The position numbers and the translations under genes were made by a program. A stretch of 60,030 nt of DNA, from positions 1 to 60,030 of the forward strand of contig CALFXE010000122.1 in the NCBI GenBank assembly GCA_937927845.1, given 5' to 3'. Origin of the DNA: an uncultured Paludibacter sp. (lineage in GTDB: Bacteria; Bacteroidota; Bacteroidia; Bacteroidales; Paludibacteraceae). Positions within the stretch are counted from its first letter, which is position 1; each line of letters opens with the position of its first letter. Shown here one piece after another: positions 9,447 to 19,600 of this stretch. Under the pieces are notes generated by a model. The model worked only from the letters and a program-made list of their open reading frames with translations, had not been told where the DNA came from and ran no database searches.

Positions 9447-9833
9447 ATGAAAAAGGCGAAAGGATATACACAGAAAAATCATACGATTCCAACAAAACGT
9501 TATTGCCAAACATTAGAACTAAAGGACGATCCGGAACTTATACAGGAATATATCATACGGCATAGTGAAACATACCATTGGCCGGAGATTAGAGAAGGAA
9601 TTCGTTCCGTGGGTATTTTGGAAATGGAGATATACTTTCGTAATACGACTCTTTTTATGATTGTTGAAACACCCTTGGATTTTAATTGGGAGGTTGCTTT
9701 TGCCAAATTAGCCGGACTTCCCCGTCAAGCTGAAAGGGAAAAGTACATGTCTGTTTTTCAGGAAACATCCTGTGATGATGATTTGTCGGAAAAATGGAAA
9801 AAAATGGAACGGTTATTCCATTTATATGAATAA
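9447..9833 (+). CDS. L-rhamnose/L-fucose-type mutarotase (RhaM family)
   Basis: 128 residues, the usual size for the family. The protein shows the RhaM-type features: RYCQTLELKDDPELIQEY, a central HSETYHWPEIREGIRSVGI with the catalytic-site His and Trp, and the closing W..L.... F.L pattern (EKWKKMERLFHLYE). It would speed the alpha/beta exchange of a 6-deoxy-L-sugar so that the dehydrogenase receives its preferred anomer. Its place just before an alpha-L-fucosidase suggests L-fucose rather than L-rhamnose. The coding end is 34 bases before the chosen fucosidase start. Confidence 0.85.
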   Translation: MKKAKGYTQKNHTIPTKRYCQTLELKDDPELIQEYIIRHSETYHWPEIREGIRSVGILEMEIYFRNTTLFMIVETPLDFNWEVAFAKLAGLPRQAEREKYMSVFQETSCDDDLSEKWKKMERLFHLYE

Positions 9834-9867
9834 GTTAGATGCAAAAATAATTAAAAATTTGATTCTC

Positions 9868-11415
9868 ATGAAAAAAAGAATGCCAGTAATTATGATAGGT
9901 TTGCTTTTACTCCTGTCATGCCAGTCCACAAAAAAAGATTTTTACAACATCGATTCTGTTGCTTCTCCCAAAGGTACGGAAGTATTTCAGCCAAACTGGG
10001 ATAATATCGCTGAAAATTATCAATCCCCGGAATGGTTCGCAGATGCGAAATTCGGCATATTCATCCACTGGGGAGTTTTCACTGTCCCGGCGTTTGACAG
10101 TGAATGGTATTCACGCAATATGTACCAGAAGGATCATAAGGTTTACAAGCATCATATTGAAACATGGGGCCCGCACGACAAATTTGGGTACAAAGATTTT
10201 ATACCTCTATTCAAAGCTGAACAATTCAACGCGCAGGAATGGGCCGAGTTGTTCAAAAAATCAGGCGCAAAATATGTTGTCCCGGTAGCCGAGCATCATG
10301 ATGGGTTCTCAATGTATAACAGCGACCTGAATGAATGGAATGCTGTAAAAATGGGTCCTAAAAAGGATGTTATCGGACTCCTGAAAAGTGCGGTAGAGAA
10401 AGAAGGGCTTATCTTCGGCTTATCCTCGCATAGGGCCGAGAACGCATGGTTTTTTAATGGAGGAATGGAATTTCCCTCCGACGTGCAAGATATGGGTATT
10501 TCCCTCTATGGGAGGCGTTACGATGACCAGGCATATACAGAAGATTTTGCGCAGGAATGGCTGACGCATACTTATGAATTAGTCAACAAATATGAACCTA
10601 AATTATTCTATTTTGACTGGACGGTAAACAATCCCGTTTTGATGCCTTATTTTAATAAATTCATGGCATATTATTACAACAATGCCTTAGATTGGGGGGA
10701 AGGTGTTGTTGTAAATACCAAACAAGGATATCCGACCAACATACAGGTGTGGGATGTTGAGCGGGGGAAATCCGGTAAGATGATGCTATTTCCCTGGCAA
10801 ACCGACACTTCTATCGGTAAGAGATCATGGTCGTATATTGAAGGGGAAGAATACAAAACCCCTCAACAAATAGTGCATGATTTGGTGGATATTGTGAGTA
10901 AAAACGGCAACCTGTTGCTGAATATAGGTCCCCGGGCCGACGGGATCATTCCCGATGAGCAGAAAAATATATTGCTTTCCATTGGAAAATGGCTGGAAGT
11001 GAACGGCGAGGCAATTTACGGCACACGCCCGTGGAAGAAATTCGGCGAGGGAGAGACAGAACCGGCCAAAGGCTCATTTTCCGATAATGAAGCAACGCCT
11101 TATACCGTACGTGACATTCGTTTCACGACGAAAGGCAATGTTTTCTATGCTATCATGCTCGATTGGGATGATGATGGGGTACTCATCCAATCATTGAACC
11201 AAGAAACTATGGCGGATGCTAAAATCATAGATATCAACCTATTGGGATCAGACGAAAAAATCAATTGGGAAATAACGGACATTGGCTTGAAAGTCTCTTT
11301 TCCTGAAAACAAACCCTGTAACTACGCTTATTCATTTAAGATCACTTTTGATAAGAAAGTGGGAGAACATTTGGAGTCGGAAGCTGTAAATGAAGTGATG
11401 AAACACGGGGCATGA
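9868..11415 (+). CDS. GH29 alpha-L-fucosidase, lipoprotein
   Basis: 515 residues. I start at ATG 9868 (MKKRMPVIMIG) because this gives a clean lipoprotein signal with the lipobox LLSC; longer frames reach back into the mutarotase gene. GH29 features in order: KFGIFIHWGVFTVPAF near the start, VVPVAEHHDGFSMY, FGLSSHRAENAW, the nucleophile Asp250 in KLFYFDWTVNNP, and GNLLLNIGPRADG. A beta-sandwich follows at the C-end. It hydrolyses terminal alpha-L-fucose, probably in the periplasm or at the outer membrane. It closes the operon and feeds fucose to the mutarotase and oxidation enzymes upstream. Linkage preference is not readable here. Confidence 0.93.
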   Translation: MKKRMPVIMIGLLLLLSCQSTKKDFYNIDSVASPKGTEVFQPNWDNIAENYQSPEWFADAKFGIFIHWGVFTVPAFDSEWYSRNMYQKDHKVYKHHIETWGPHDKFGYKDFIPLFKAEQFNAQEWAELFKKSGAKYVVPVAEHHDGFSMYNSDLNEWNAVKMGPKKDVIGLLKSAVEKEGLIFGLSSHRAENAWFFNGGMEFPSDVQDMGISLYGRRYDDQAYTEDFAQEWLTHTYELVNKYEPKLFYFDWTVNNPVLMPYFNKFMAYYYNNALDWGEGVVVNTKQGYPTNIQVWDVERGKSGKMMLFPWQTDTSIGKRSWSYIEGEEYKTPQQIVHDLVDIVSKNGNLLLNIGPRADGIIPDEQKNILLSIGKWLEVNGEAIYGTRPWKKFGEGETEPAKGSFSDNEATPYTVRDIRFTTKGNVFYAIMLDWDDDGVLIQSLNQETMADAKIIDINLLGSDEKINWEITDIGLKVSFPENKPCNYAYSFKITFDKKVGEHLESEAVNEVMKHGA

Positions 11416-11530
11416 ATCAATGTCAACGAACAATGCCGTAACGTATTAAAAATGGCAGAAGTATAAAAGTCCTACTACAAAAACGGACATTCCAAAGTGG
11501 CCGGATGAGTGTTCGATATAGAAGATGGAG

Positions 11531-11565
11531 GAAAGAGACCATCTCACAATGAAGCGGTCTCTTCC
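11531..11565. terminator. Bidirectional terminator hairpin between convergent operons
   Basis: AAGAGACC (11533-11540) pairs with GGTCTCTT (11556-11563) around a 15-base loop, flanked by GGA and CC. It lies between the end of the fucosidase gene and the end of the convergent lipoprotein gene at 11636, the expected place for a terminator serving both operons. No other gene is credible in 11416-11635. Confidence 0.6.
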
Positions 11566-11635
11566 CTCTCCTTGATACCGACCAGACACGGCCGATATCA
11601 GTTTACAATCAACAGAATCTGTTACAACATATTCA

Positions 11636-13228
11636 TCAATAATATAAACCCAGATAAAATTCTGCAATCGCTACCGAGTTGGAAGCCTCGGTCCATTCAT
11701 CATACCTCAACATGAAAAAACGGTAACTGCTTTCTGGTATCGTGACATTTCCTGTCACCCTGCCGGGATGGCCAGGATCTGAACTGTTGGATGCCAGATC
11801 GCTTCCCGGCAAGGCCACACTTTCCTGTATTATAGTCCACCTGTTCATGTCGGTGATACAATCGGGATCGCTGCTACCGAAAAAGCTTACCTTCTGCGGT
11901 TTCAGGTTACCATTGCTCTGCCCTCCCCTATAAACCATCCTGAAATAGTTGAACGGCTCTTCTTCACCAAGATCGATCATGAAATAAAGATCGTTTCCAT
12001 CACTCGATACACCGCCAAAACTGTGCGAAACTCCGGTTTTGTTACGATTGTCCAGGTGAGTTTTCCCGTATCCTTTTACCATCGAGAGGTAGGTATTTTC
12101 ATCCCCATCGAAATGTGAGCGGGGAGATATTTGCCCGTCTGTACCTGAGGCAGCGAAAAATAAGGGATGGGAAAGGTAAGCCGATTTATTCTTCTCATTC
12201 ACCTGGGCTTCACTGTTATTATTCAGCGGGGCGCCGTCTGAAATGCGGGTTTCAGGAGCTGTGTACCAATTGCTCCTGTCCAGATCGACATATCGGACAG
12301 TGGAAAATTCAATACCTTCGGAAGATACCGCGACATCATCAAACTCATACAGTGCCCTATAGGTGACAGCCATGCCGTCATAGTCCTGCAAGGTAATGGT
12401 GTTCGTATGGGTTACCTGGGACCTTTGCTCTCCTGATGTTTTATCTGTCCACATAAACTCATATCCTACCCAAAAACCATCATCTAACTGCGGTAATGTA
12501 AAGGTTGTACTCTCTTTGTCGAATTCCGCCTCCGAAACCCCAGGAACTTCCATATAATATTCCCAGGAAGAATAGAACAAATCTTCACTATCAGGTTCCG
12601 GAATATAAACTGAACGGTACCGGAATGAACTTGCTTTAAAATCCTCCAGGTAACCGGTCGTCTGTGCCGAATCAATGAACTGGGTAAAAGGAGTTCCGGC
12701 CCCACCTTGTCCACCCTGTCTCCATTCAAACTCAGTACCCAGCAACCTTTCATCGATATTCACATCCCAGGTTATCTTGAAATCGTTTCCTTCCCTCTCC
12801 TGGGATGCGATAAGGCGGTTTTGTAAAATGGATTCCCATATTTCACCGTAAGATGTGGCGGTAATGGCTACCGGTATGGAGCTATTGCCTTTATCATCCA
12901 ATATTGAAAGTTCAAATATGTAGGATGCTTCCACAAGGTCATCGATATATATGTTCGTTTCTTCGGAAGGATTAATGGACTCAACAAGGTGTTCCAGTTT
13001 ATTCATCCAGTATATTTCGACCTTCGATGCACGGGGATCGTCCAGTTCCGGAATTACAATACGTATACGGTTGCGCCCGCCGACTCCTTTCACCTCTGAC
13101 TCATCCAATTTGGTGAGGTATGTGATCGGCCCGTCTTTGATGAAGTCACTGTACTTGTGATCCATGGGAGTACATGAATAAAGCAGGGAGATCACTAAAA
13201 TGATAAAAAAAGGTATTTTATGTTTCAT
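11636..13228 (-). CDS. DUF4998-type lipoprotein with C-terminal discoidin-like domain
   Basis: 530 residues. Lipoprotein signal with lipobox LLYSC (Cys about 19). The N-terminal third (MDHKYSDFIKDGPITYLTKL onward, then VEIYWMN and EASYIFELSILDDKGNSS) is typical of DUF4998. The C-terminal 150 residues (YFMIDLGEEEPFNYFRMVYR, then KVSFFGSSDP and YRFFMLRYDEW) look like an F5/8 type C (discoidin) sugar-binding fold. It is the last gene of the minus-strand operon and is separated from the preceding gene by 194 bases containing a folded inverted repeat. Probably a surface glycan-binding protein acting with the second SusC/SusD pair; no enzyme motif is visible. Confidence 0.8.
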   Translation of the reverse strand: MKHKIPFFIILVISLLYSCTPMDHKYSDFIKDGPITYLTKLDESEVKGVGGRNRIRIVIPELDDPRASKVEIYWMNKLEHLVESINPSEETNIYIDDLVEASYIFELSILDDKGNSSIPVAITATSYGEIWESILQNRLIASQEREGNDFKITWDVNIDERLLGTEFEWRQGGQGGAGTPFTQFIDSAQTTGYLEDFKASSFRYRSVYIPEPDSEDLFYSSWEYYMEVPGVSEAEFDKESTTFTLPQLDDGFWVGYEFMWTDKTSGEQRSQVTHTNTITLQDYDGMAVTYRALYEFDDVAVSSEGIEFSTVRYVDLDRSNWYTAPETRISDGAPLNNNSEAQVNEKNKSAYLSHPLFFAASGTDGQISPRSHFDGDENTYLSMVKGYGKTHLDNRNKTGVSHSFGGVSSDGNDLYFMIDLGEEEPFNYFRMVYRGGQSNGNLKPQKVSFFGSSDPDCITDMNRWTIIQESVALPGSDLASNSSDPGHPGRVTGNVTIPESSYRFFMLRYDEWTEASNSVAIAEFYLGLYY

Positions 13229-13263
13229 ACGATTATTTTATTTTTTTCTTGTAGGTGTATGGA

Positions 13264-13328
13264 ATATTCGCGTTAAGCTAAATGAGCAGAGTCAAGCTTG
13301 CTTGAGCTATGCCATAGCGAGCGAATAT
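13264..13328 (-). ncRNA. Folded inverted-repeat element in the lipoprotein operon
   Basis: The outer stem is ATATTCGC (13264-13271) with GCGAATAT (13321-13328). Inside it are two perfect small hairpins: TCAAGCTTGCTTGA (13292-13305) and GCTATGCCATAGC (13306-13318). The result is a three-way-junction shape of about 65 bases in the only sizeable gap of this operon. It could be an mRNA-processing or attenuation element, a small RNA or a short mobile palindrome. I do not recognise a named family. Confidence 0.4.
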
Positions 13329-13422
13329 CTAATTTCAATGAACTCGCAATAATCATGTTCCCGGGTGAGAACAATTTTCTTGCTCGTTTCATTATATGCT
13401 GATATTATTAGGTAGTACATGA

Positions 13423-14721
13423 TTAGTTTGCTCCGAAAAAACTGATTTCACCTATCTGTATCGATCCGGCGTGGAGGCTTGTAGCAAAAGCCTTGATGAA
13501 CTGCACGCGTACGTAACGCACCGGTTGGTCAATGGCATTCAGTGTCATCTCATGTCCGTTCACAAGTATCTCGTTGTCTTCAGCCGTACGATCATTTGTG
13601 CCGGGGTAGGGTTCGAATGAACCATCTGCCCTTGAAAGGTAAAACAGTCCCAGGTCCAGCCACGCCTCTTCGTCGTTGATGTCGTCCACCAACTCACTCG
13701 GACTGTCTCCGTTGTACGATGCGCCGTAAACCCGGACGATCTGGGGATGTCCGCCGCGAAACTGGTTTGATGCGTCGTTACGTGGCCACAACAGGAAGCG
13801 GCTGAGGTTATACTTGTCTCCGAGGTCGATAGTGAAATGCTGGGGAAAGGGGGCTAACGGTTTTGTATGATAGCATTCTCCGCCTGCTCCGACTACACCG
13901 TCATAAAGTCTGTCGAATGACGTCGCGGAACCTGACCATGAGTGCATTTTATGTCCCCAGAAGTTTGAGGGCAAAGTGTAACCGGTTTGGTCAGGCACTG
14001 ATGAACCGTCGCCCGACAAGTTACAAAGGGCGATTTCCCTAAAGAGATCTTTCGGCAGTTCCATTTCGAACCATGGAGAGCAGACCACATCTTTCGGAGG
14101 TGACCAGTGCCCCCACCTGTCACGTACCTGCACACGGAAATTCTGGTCGATTTCGGGTTCATGCCCGCGGTTGAAATATTCCACATTCGGATTTACGGTA
14201 TAATAGGTACCCACTTCGACCCATTCATCGGTGGCTTCGTCCTGTTTAAACGTGCGGAATGCCAATTTTGCTCCTGTTTCATTTTCCGCCGTAACACGGA
14301 TACCCATGAAAGTAGGCGATATCTGGAGGTTATCATGTACGACCATATAGGGAGGGCGTGTCGGGTTTACCGTCACTTCTACCGGTTCGGAATAGGTCTG
14401 TCCATGGCTTACCGAATATAGTTTCACCGTATAGCTCCCCTCTTCGCCGAAGCCATCCACCAGCAGCGAGTCCGTATAAAAGGATGCCGTCTGGTTATAT
14501 TCAATTCCATCGTCCGTAGTCCAGACTGCTTTTACGTACTGGAGGTTTTCGTCATTTGGGCGGTCGTAGTATATAATGGAAGCACCACTGAAATTTACCA
14601 CCTCTTTGACCGTAACCTGCCGGGGTATTCCAGTGCTTCCGGTGGGATTGTTCAATTGGTCGTTACAGGCATAAAAGAGGATAAAAGCTATAAAAAATGC
14701 TGTTTTAAGCTGTTTCATCAT
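13423..14721 (-). CDS. Surface lipoprotein with DUF4959, DUF5126 and DUF5000-type domains
   Basis: About 433 residues. Start taken at the paired ATGs 14721/14718 (MMKQLKTAFF), which give a lipoprotein signal with lipobox FYAC; the frame extends further up only by overlapping susD2. An N-terminal Ig-like DUF4959 region (PRQVTVKEVVNFSGASIIYY) is followed by DUF5126 (PPYMVVHDNLQISPTFMGI) and a C-terminal DUF5000/discoidin-like domain (FWGHKMHSWSGSATSFDRLY, then FTIDLGDKYNLSRFLLWPR). These three modules occur together in lipoproteins encoded directly after SusD genes in Bacteroidota and are presumed to bind glycan at the cell surface. Its place 16 bases after susD2 agrees. Confidence 0.85.
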   Translation of the reverse strand: MMKQLKTAFFIAFILFYACNDQLNNPTGSTGIPRQVTVKEVVNFSGASIIYYDRPNDENLQYVKAVWTTDDGIEYNQTASFYTDSLLVDGFGEEGSYTVKLYSVSHGQTYSEPVEVTVNPTRPPYMVVHDNLQISPTFMGIRVTAENETGAKLAFRTFKQDEATDEWVEVGTYYTVNPNVEYFNRGHEPEIDQNFRVQVRDRWGHWSPPKDVVCSPWFEMELPKDLFREIALCNLSGDGSSVPDQTGYTLPSNFWGHKMHSWSGSATSFDRLYDGVVGAGGECYHTKPLAPFPQHFTIDLGDKYNLSRFLLWPRNDASNQFRGGHPQIVRVYGASYNGDSPSELVDDINDEEAWLDLGLFYLSRADGSFEPYPGTNDRTAEDNEILVNGHEMTLNAIDQPVRYVRVQFIKAFATSLHAGSIQIGEISFFGAN

Positions 14722-14737
14722 CAAAAAATTTAATTTG

Positions 14738-16669
14738 TTACCAACCATAATTCTGAAGTGTATTTTTATTTCTTAAGATCTCTTCATCCGAAATAGGCCA
14801 GAAATAGTCCCTCGGGGTAAAATTACGTGTATAAATCCACGTCTCCCTGTAATACAGTGCCGGGTCAGAGGCATCCAGATTCCATCCTGTAACCGGTTTA
14901 TTATATTCATCCATCGCCATCTTCCAACGGCGGAGATCCCAGAACCGGTGTCCTTCAAATACGAATTCAATCAGTTTTTCCTGCCTCACGATCTCTCTCA
15001 ACCCGTTTTGCCGTTGATACTTGGTAGGATCGGTTGAATAACTGGTCCAGGATTCGGCTACCTCTTCCAATCCCGCCCTGTCGCGTACCAGGTCGATATA
15101 ACGGATGGCTTCATTCCGTGCTTCCTGCGTGTTATATGCTTCGTTCAACGATTCGGCATACATCAGGTAAAGTTCGGGCAGGCGGAAAACAGGGAAGGGA
15201 TAACGGGTGTATGTAACCGTGGTGGTACCCGAGCAAACAGTGAGCCAATGCAGTATTTTCTTAGGCCATATCCCGGTTACATTCCATGAATGGGAGATCT
15301 GGTTCCCGGAGTATTCTCCGGAACGTGCATGCGGTGCCTGCCCGGTTTCGCTGGTATTACCCTGACCGAACCATATCCCGCGGTCGAAACCTATACTGGC
15401 GTAGAGTCTGGGTTCCCTGTCGAAAAACATACTGGCTGTGGCTTCTCCCACTTGCAGATAATAGAGCTGGTCCGTCCCGGCTATCTTTGGACTGAACCGG
15501 CTGATATAATCCCATGTCTTGTCCTCCCTCATCGGCACCCCGTTCTTCGTATAGAACTGGTCGACGATCTTCAGGGGTACAGCGAAATTATTCCTGTTGG
15601 TGGTCTGTGAGTTTGCCTGCGTGGCATTAAAGTCACGGGGATAGGCCTGAAGCTGGTATGCCTGGGGCCAACTCCGGGAGTCGGCCCAGATGACATCATC
15701 GTTCCACCGTTCTACCAACGATCCCCGGATGCTTAGTTTAAGGCGGGTCTGTTCCGAGATATTCCCAAATTGGGTCCCTGTATAGCGATACAATTCATTT
15801 TGCCCGATCTCGTCAAAAAAGTCGATCGCCTCCTTGCAGGCATCGACTGCCCGCACCCATAGGGCGGTTTTCTCCTCTTCCGTTTTATTCGGATTGAATA
15901 TTTCGATCCCCCTGCGGTCTGTCAATCCCGCATAATCGGTATTTCCGTTGAACAAGGGACTGGCGAATGTCACCAGCATTTTGGCTTTCATCGTCAATGC
16001 AACTCCCTTGGTTATCCGCCCTAATTCGGTTGCCTGGTCCTGTACGGTTATCATCAAATGGTTCCTGCTGAGGACGTCATCCATTTTATCGACACAATAT
16101 TCCACGCATTCATCCATCGTATTACGGAATACATGGGTCACCTCGGTATCATCCTGTACGCTTAAATTCTCATCTTTGATGGCGATGGGGCCATACATCC
16201 GGATAAGATAAAAGTGTAGCCATGCCTTGATCACGTCTACCTCTGCCACCCAACGGTTGCGTTCTTCCAGCGTGATATCGGGTACCCTGTCGATATTGGC
16301 AAGGAAAATATTGCAGTCGCTGATTCCACGGTAAAGGTTCCGTCCTCCGTTGATCCCTCTCCAGAAGTCGAAAAGTGGACTGTCGGAACGCTGCGCTCCC
16401 AAGGCAAGGTTCTTGGCGTTATTCGCCCCCGTATATTGGGTGGCCAACCATATCTCATCACCTCCCAATAAAGCCGGATCATCATTGTATGAACCGCTCA
16501 TAGGCAGGTAGGAATAACACATGAAAAAAAACTTTTCAGCCTGTGACCGCATCGAAAAGGCATTGTCTTCAATGGTAGCTATCATATCCGGCACTACATC
16601 GAGGTAGTTATTACATGCCGTAATGAAGCTGAAAAAGATAATTATAACGGAATATCTTAGATTTTTCAT
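14738..16669 (-). CDS. SusD/RagB-type lipoprotein (second pair)
   Basis: 643 residues, longer than the first SusD. Signal peptide with lipobox ITAC (Cys about 19), then NNYLDVVPDMIATIEDNAFS. The family's helical core (WLHFYLIRMYGPIAI) and C-terminal signature (REIVRQEKLIEFVFEG, RFWDLRRWKM) are clear, followed by a DYFWPI.. .EILRN..L.QN end. It lies 16 bases downstream of susC2 and forms the glycan-capturing lid of that transporter. Confidence 0.95.
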   Translation of the reverse strand: MKNLRYSVIIIFFSFITACNNYLDVVPDMIATIEDNAFSMRSQAEKFFFMCYSYLPMSGSYNDDPALLGGDEIWLATQYTGANNAKNLALGAQRSDSPLFDFWRGINGGRNLYRGISDCNIFLANIDRVPDITLEERNRWVAEVDVIKAWLHFYLIRMYGPIAIKDENLSVQDDTEVTHVFRNTMDECVEYCVDKMDDVLSRNHLMITVQDQATELGRITKGVALTMKAKMLVTFASPLFNGNTDYAGLTDRRGIEIFNPNKTEEEKTALWVRAVDACKEAIDFFDEIGQNELYRYTGTQFGNISEQTRLKLSIRGSLVERWNDDVIWADSRSWPQAYQLQAYPRDFNATQANSQTTNRNNFAVPLKIVDQFYTKNGVPMREDKTWDYISRFSPKIAGTDQLYYLQVGEATASMFFDREPRLYASIGFDRGIWFGQGNTSETGQAPHARSGEYSGNQISHSWNVTGIWPKKILHWLTVCSGTTTVTYTRYPFPVFRLPELYLMYAESLNEAYNTQEARNEAIRYIDLVRDRAGLEEVAESWTSYSTDPTKYQRQNGLREIVRQEKLIEFVFEGHRFWDLRRWKMAMDEYNKPVTGWNLDASDPALYYRETWIYTRNFTPRDYFWPISDEEILRNKNTLQNYGW

Positions 16670-16685
16670 ACGATACTATTATTTT

Positions 16686-19600
16686 TTAAAATGATATATT
16701 CAGTCCCACATTGAATGTTCGTTGAATGGGGTAACCCAGTCCATTTCCCGCCATTTCCACATCCCACAGTTTGAATTTACTGATGGAAAACAGGTTGGAA
16801 CTGGAAAGATAGACACGTAAATTGCTTACTTTCATTTTAGATACCAGGTCTTCGGGAAGCGTATAACCCAGTTCCACGGATTTCAACCGAAGGAATGCCC
16901 CGTCACGCATGAACCACGTATTGCGTTGGTTATTATGGCTTACCTGGCTAAGCGCCGTCGCTAACCGGGGCCAGGTGGCGTAAGGATTCCGGTCGGCTTC
17001 GCTCCAGTAGCTGTCTGCGATAAATTGCATTAGGGCATTGTTCCCCTGAGGATATCCGGGAGTATTATCTACACCGGTAGTATTGAAAAAAGGAGAAGTG
17101 GTGTTGTAATTGATCCAGAACGACCGGCGGTGGACCCCGTTAAAGAAGAATGAAAAGTCGAAGGACCTATAGCCCATTGACGCACCGAAACCATACTGTA
17201 TTTCCGGCGTAGTGGGATAGCCGATGGGAGCCATGTCACGGTCGTTGATGACGCCGTCCCCGTTCAGGTCGCGGTATTTGATATCACCGGCCATCACCTG
17301 TGTACTGCCGAACTGGGTAGGGGAATTAGCCACGTCCGCTTCGTCAATGAACAACCTTTCGGCAATATAGCCGTATTGCTGGGTAGTGGAGTTACCTATC
17401 CGCAGTTTCCACCATTCGGTATCATAGTCGTAATCCTCGTATTTGGTGTATTCGCTCACCGCATAGGTGAAGTTCATCCTCGATTGCATCCAGAAGGAGT
17501 TCCCGCCTACATAGTTGTGAGTAAAGGAAAAGTCGGTACCTCTTCCTTTCGCTTCTCCCAGGTTCGCATTCGGATTGACCCACAACCCCATCGAATAGGG
17601 GATCGTACGGCGCTCCTGCAATATACTCTTACGCTTCTCGGTGAAATACTCCCAAATGATATTGAAATCATCAAAAAGTGTCAATTCCATGGCCAGGTTT
17701 GTTTTGTGGGATACTTCCCACGAAATCTCAGGATCGGCATACCTTCTTATCACCATTCCGGGACGTGAATAACCATCGATCTCATAACCGAACGTGTATC
17801 CGCTTCCTCCTGTCAGGCTGACATCCGATAAATAAAGAAACCGCTGGTCACTGATATTGTCGTTACCCGCTAACCCGTAAGAGCCGCGTAACTTCAATTG
17901 TGTGACTACCTTCTTTAGCGGATCGAAGAACTTCTCGTTCGACATCATCCAGCCTCCACTGATCGACGGGAAGAATCCCCAACGGTGTTGTTTGGAAAAA
18001 CGCTCGGAGCCATTATATCCGAAGTTCGCTTCCACAAAGTACTTGCTCTTATAAGCATACGAAGCCCTTCCGGCAAGTCCCACATTCCTGTAGGGAAGTG
18101 ATCCCAGTACCGTAAAAACATCATCGTCGGTAGCGGGAACAGTCCTGTTACGCATTGTGAATACCAGTTGTGCATTGATGTCATGTAATTCATTGATATT
18201 CTTACCGTACATAGCAGACGATTCAAAATAAGTGGTATTTATTACCTCCGGTATTTCAACGATAGATATCAAGTTCTCCCCGCTGGCGTCCGGATTGATG
18301 ATATCTACCTGATAGTCACCAGTCAAATAATTATGTTCCCCCAATTTATAATAGTAGGGAGAGTAAGATCGTGAGATCGCGCTGAGCGCTTCCCGCTTGG
18401 TATTAAACAGCGCCCTGACAGTTAACCCGTCCACCAGAAAGTCCATGTCCTGTTTTAACTCGATCTGCGCCCCCATGATGGATTTATTGTATTCCCGGTA
18501 ACCCCGCACCATTTGGGCATAAGGGTTCAGGTATTGTCCGTCTTCAGCATTGCCGAAGAGCGTATGGGTGACGTATTTATGATCGTCATCTATAGGATAG
18601 TAGGCCGGAAATAAGACAGGGTTGCTCTTCATGATCAGGCCGTACATCGACGATCCGCTGTTAAGGGGGCCGCTATAGTCTTCAAACGTGCCGTCGAGGC
18701 TTACTTTCAACTCGGTTGTCTTGGAAAGGTCGATATTGACGTTCGAACGCAAGGTATATATATCGAGGTCGATATTATTGTTAAAGTTATTGCGGGAGTC
18801 GACCTTCAGGATGCCGCCATCTTTTGTGTAGGCTGCGGCCACATAATAACGGGCGATATTACCCCCTCCCCGTATATTCAGGTTTACCCGGTGGCTGGTA
18901 GAATAATCTTTCATCAGTTCCGACCGCCAGTCGGTTACGGGATACAAGAGAGGATACAAACCCCGTTCGGTGTTCTCTATCTTGTCGTCCGAATATAAAA
19001 GGGGAGCCCTCGGGTCGCGGGTGATAAATGCTTCATTATGCATTCTCATATAGGTGATGGGATCGGCCAGCTTTATCTTGTGGGTAGGTTGCGAGATATT
19101 GCTCTCAATCCTGACATTCAACTGGGCACGCCCTACCCGTCCCTCTTTGGTCTTTATCAGGATCACGCCGTTGGCGCCCCTTGCCCCATAAAGGGCAGTT
19201 GCCGCGGCATCTTTCATAATGGAAAAACTCTCTATGTCATCGGGCTGGATACGGGCCAGTTCCGTTTTCGAAATTTCAATATTGTCCACCAGAATAAGAG
19301 GATCCACATTGTAACCGAATGTAGTGACTCCACGGATGAAAAAGTCCGCATTATCTGCGCCCGGTTCACCGGAAGTTTGATAGGAGATCATCCCGGCAAT
19401 CTGTCCGGCAAATGAGGTAGTAAGATTGCTCGTCGGCATTTTCAGGTCGGAAGGCTTGACGGTGGTGATCGATGCCACCACGCTTTCCTTTTTCTGTGTT
19501 CCGAAAGCAACCACTGTGACTTCATCCAGCATGCTCGTTTCCTCCAACATGATCACGTTGATTACCGGTTTGTTAGCATCAACCGCGAACTCTTGAGAAA

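Noticed and set aside
11446..11715. Short frames on both strands between the fucosidase and lipoprotein genes
   Set aside because: They span the bidirectional terminator and the end of the minus-strand lipoprotein gene; no start or family support.
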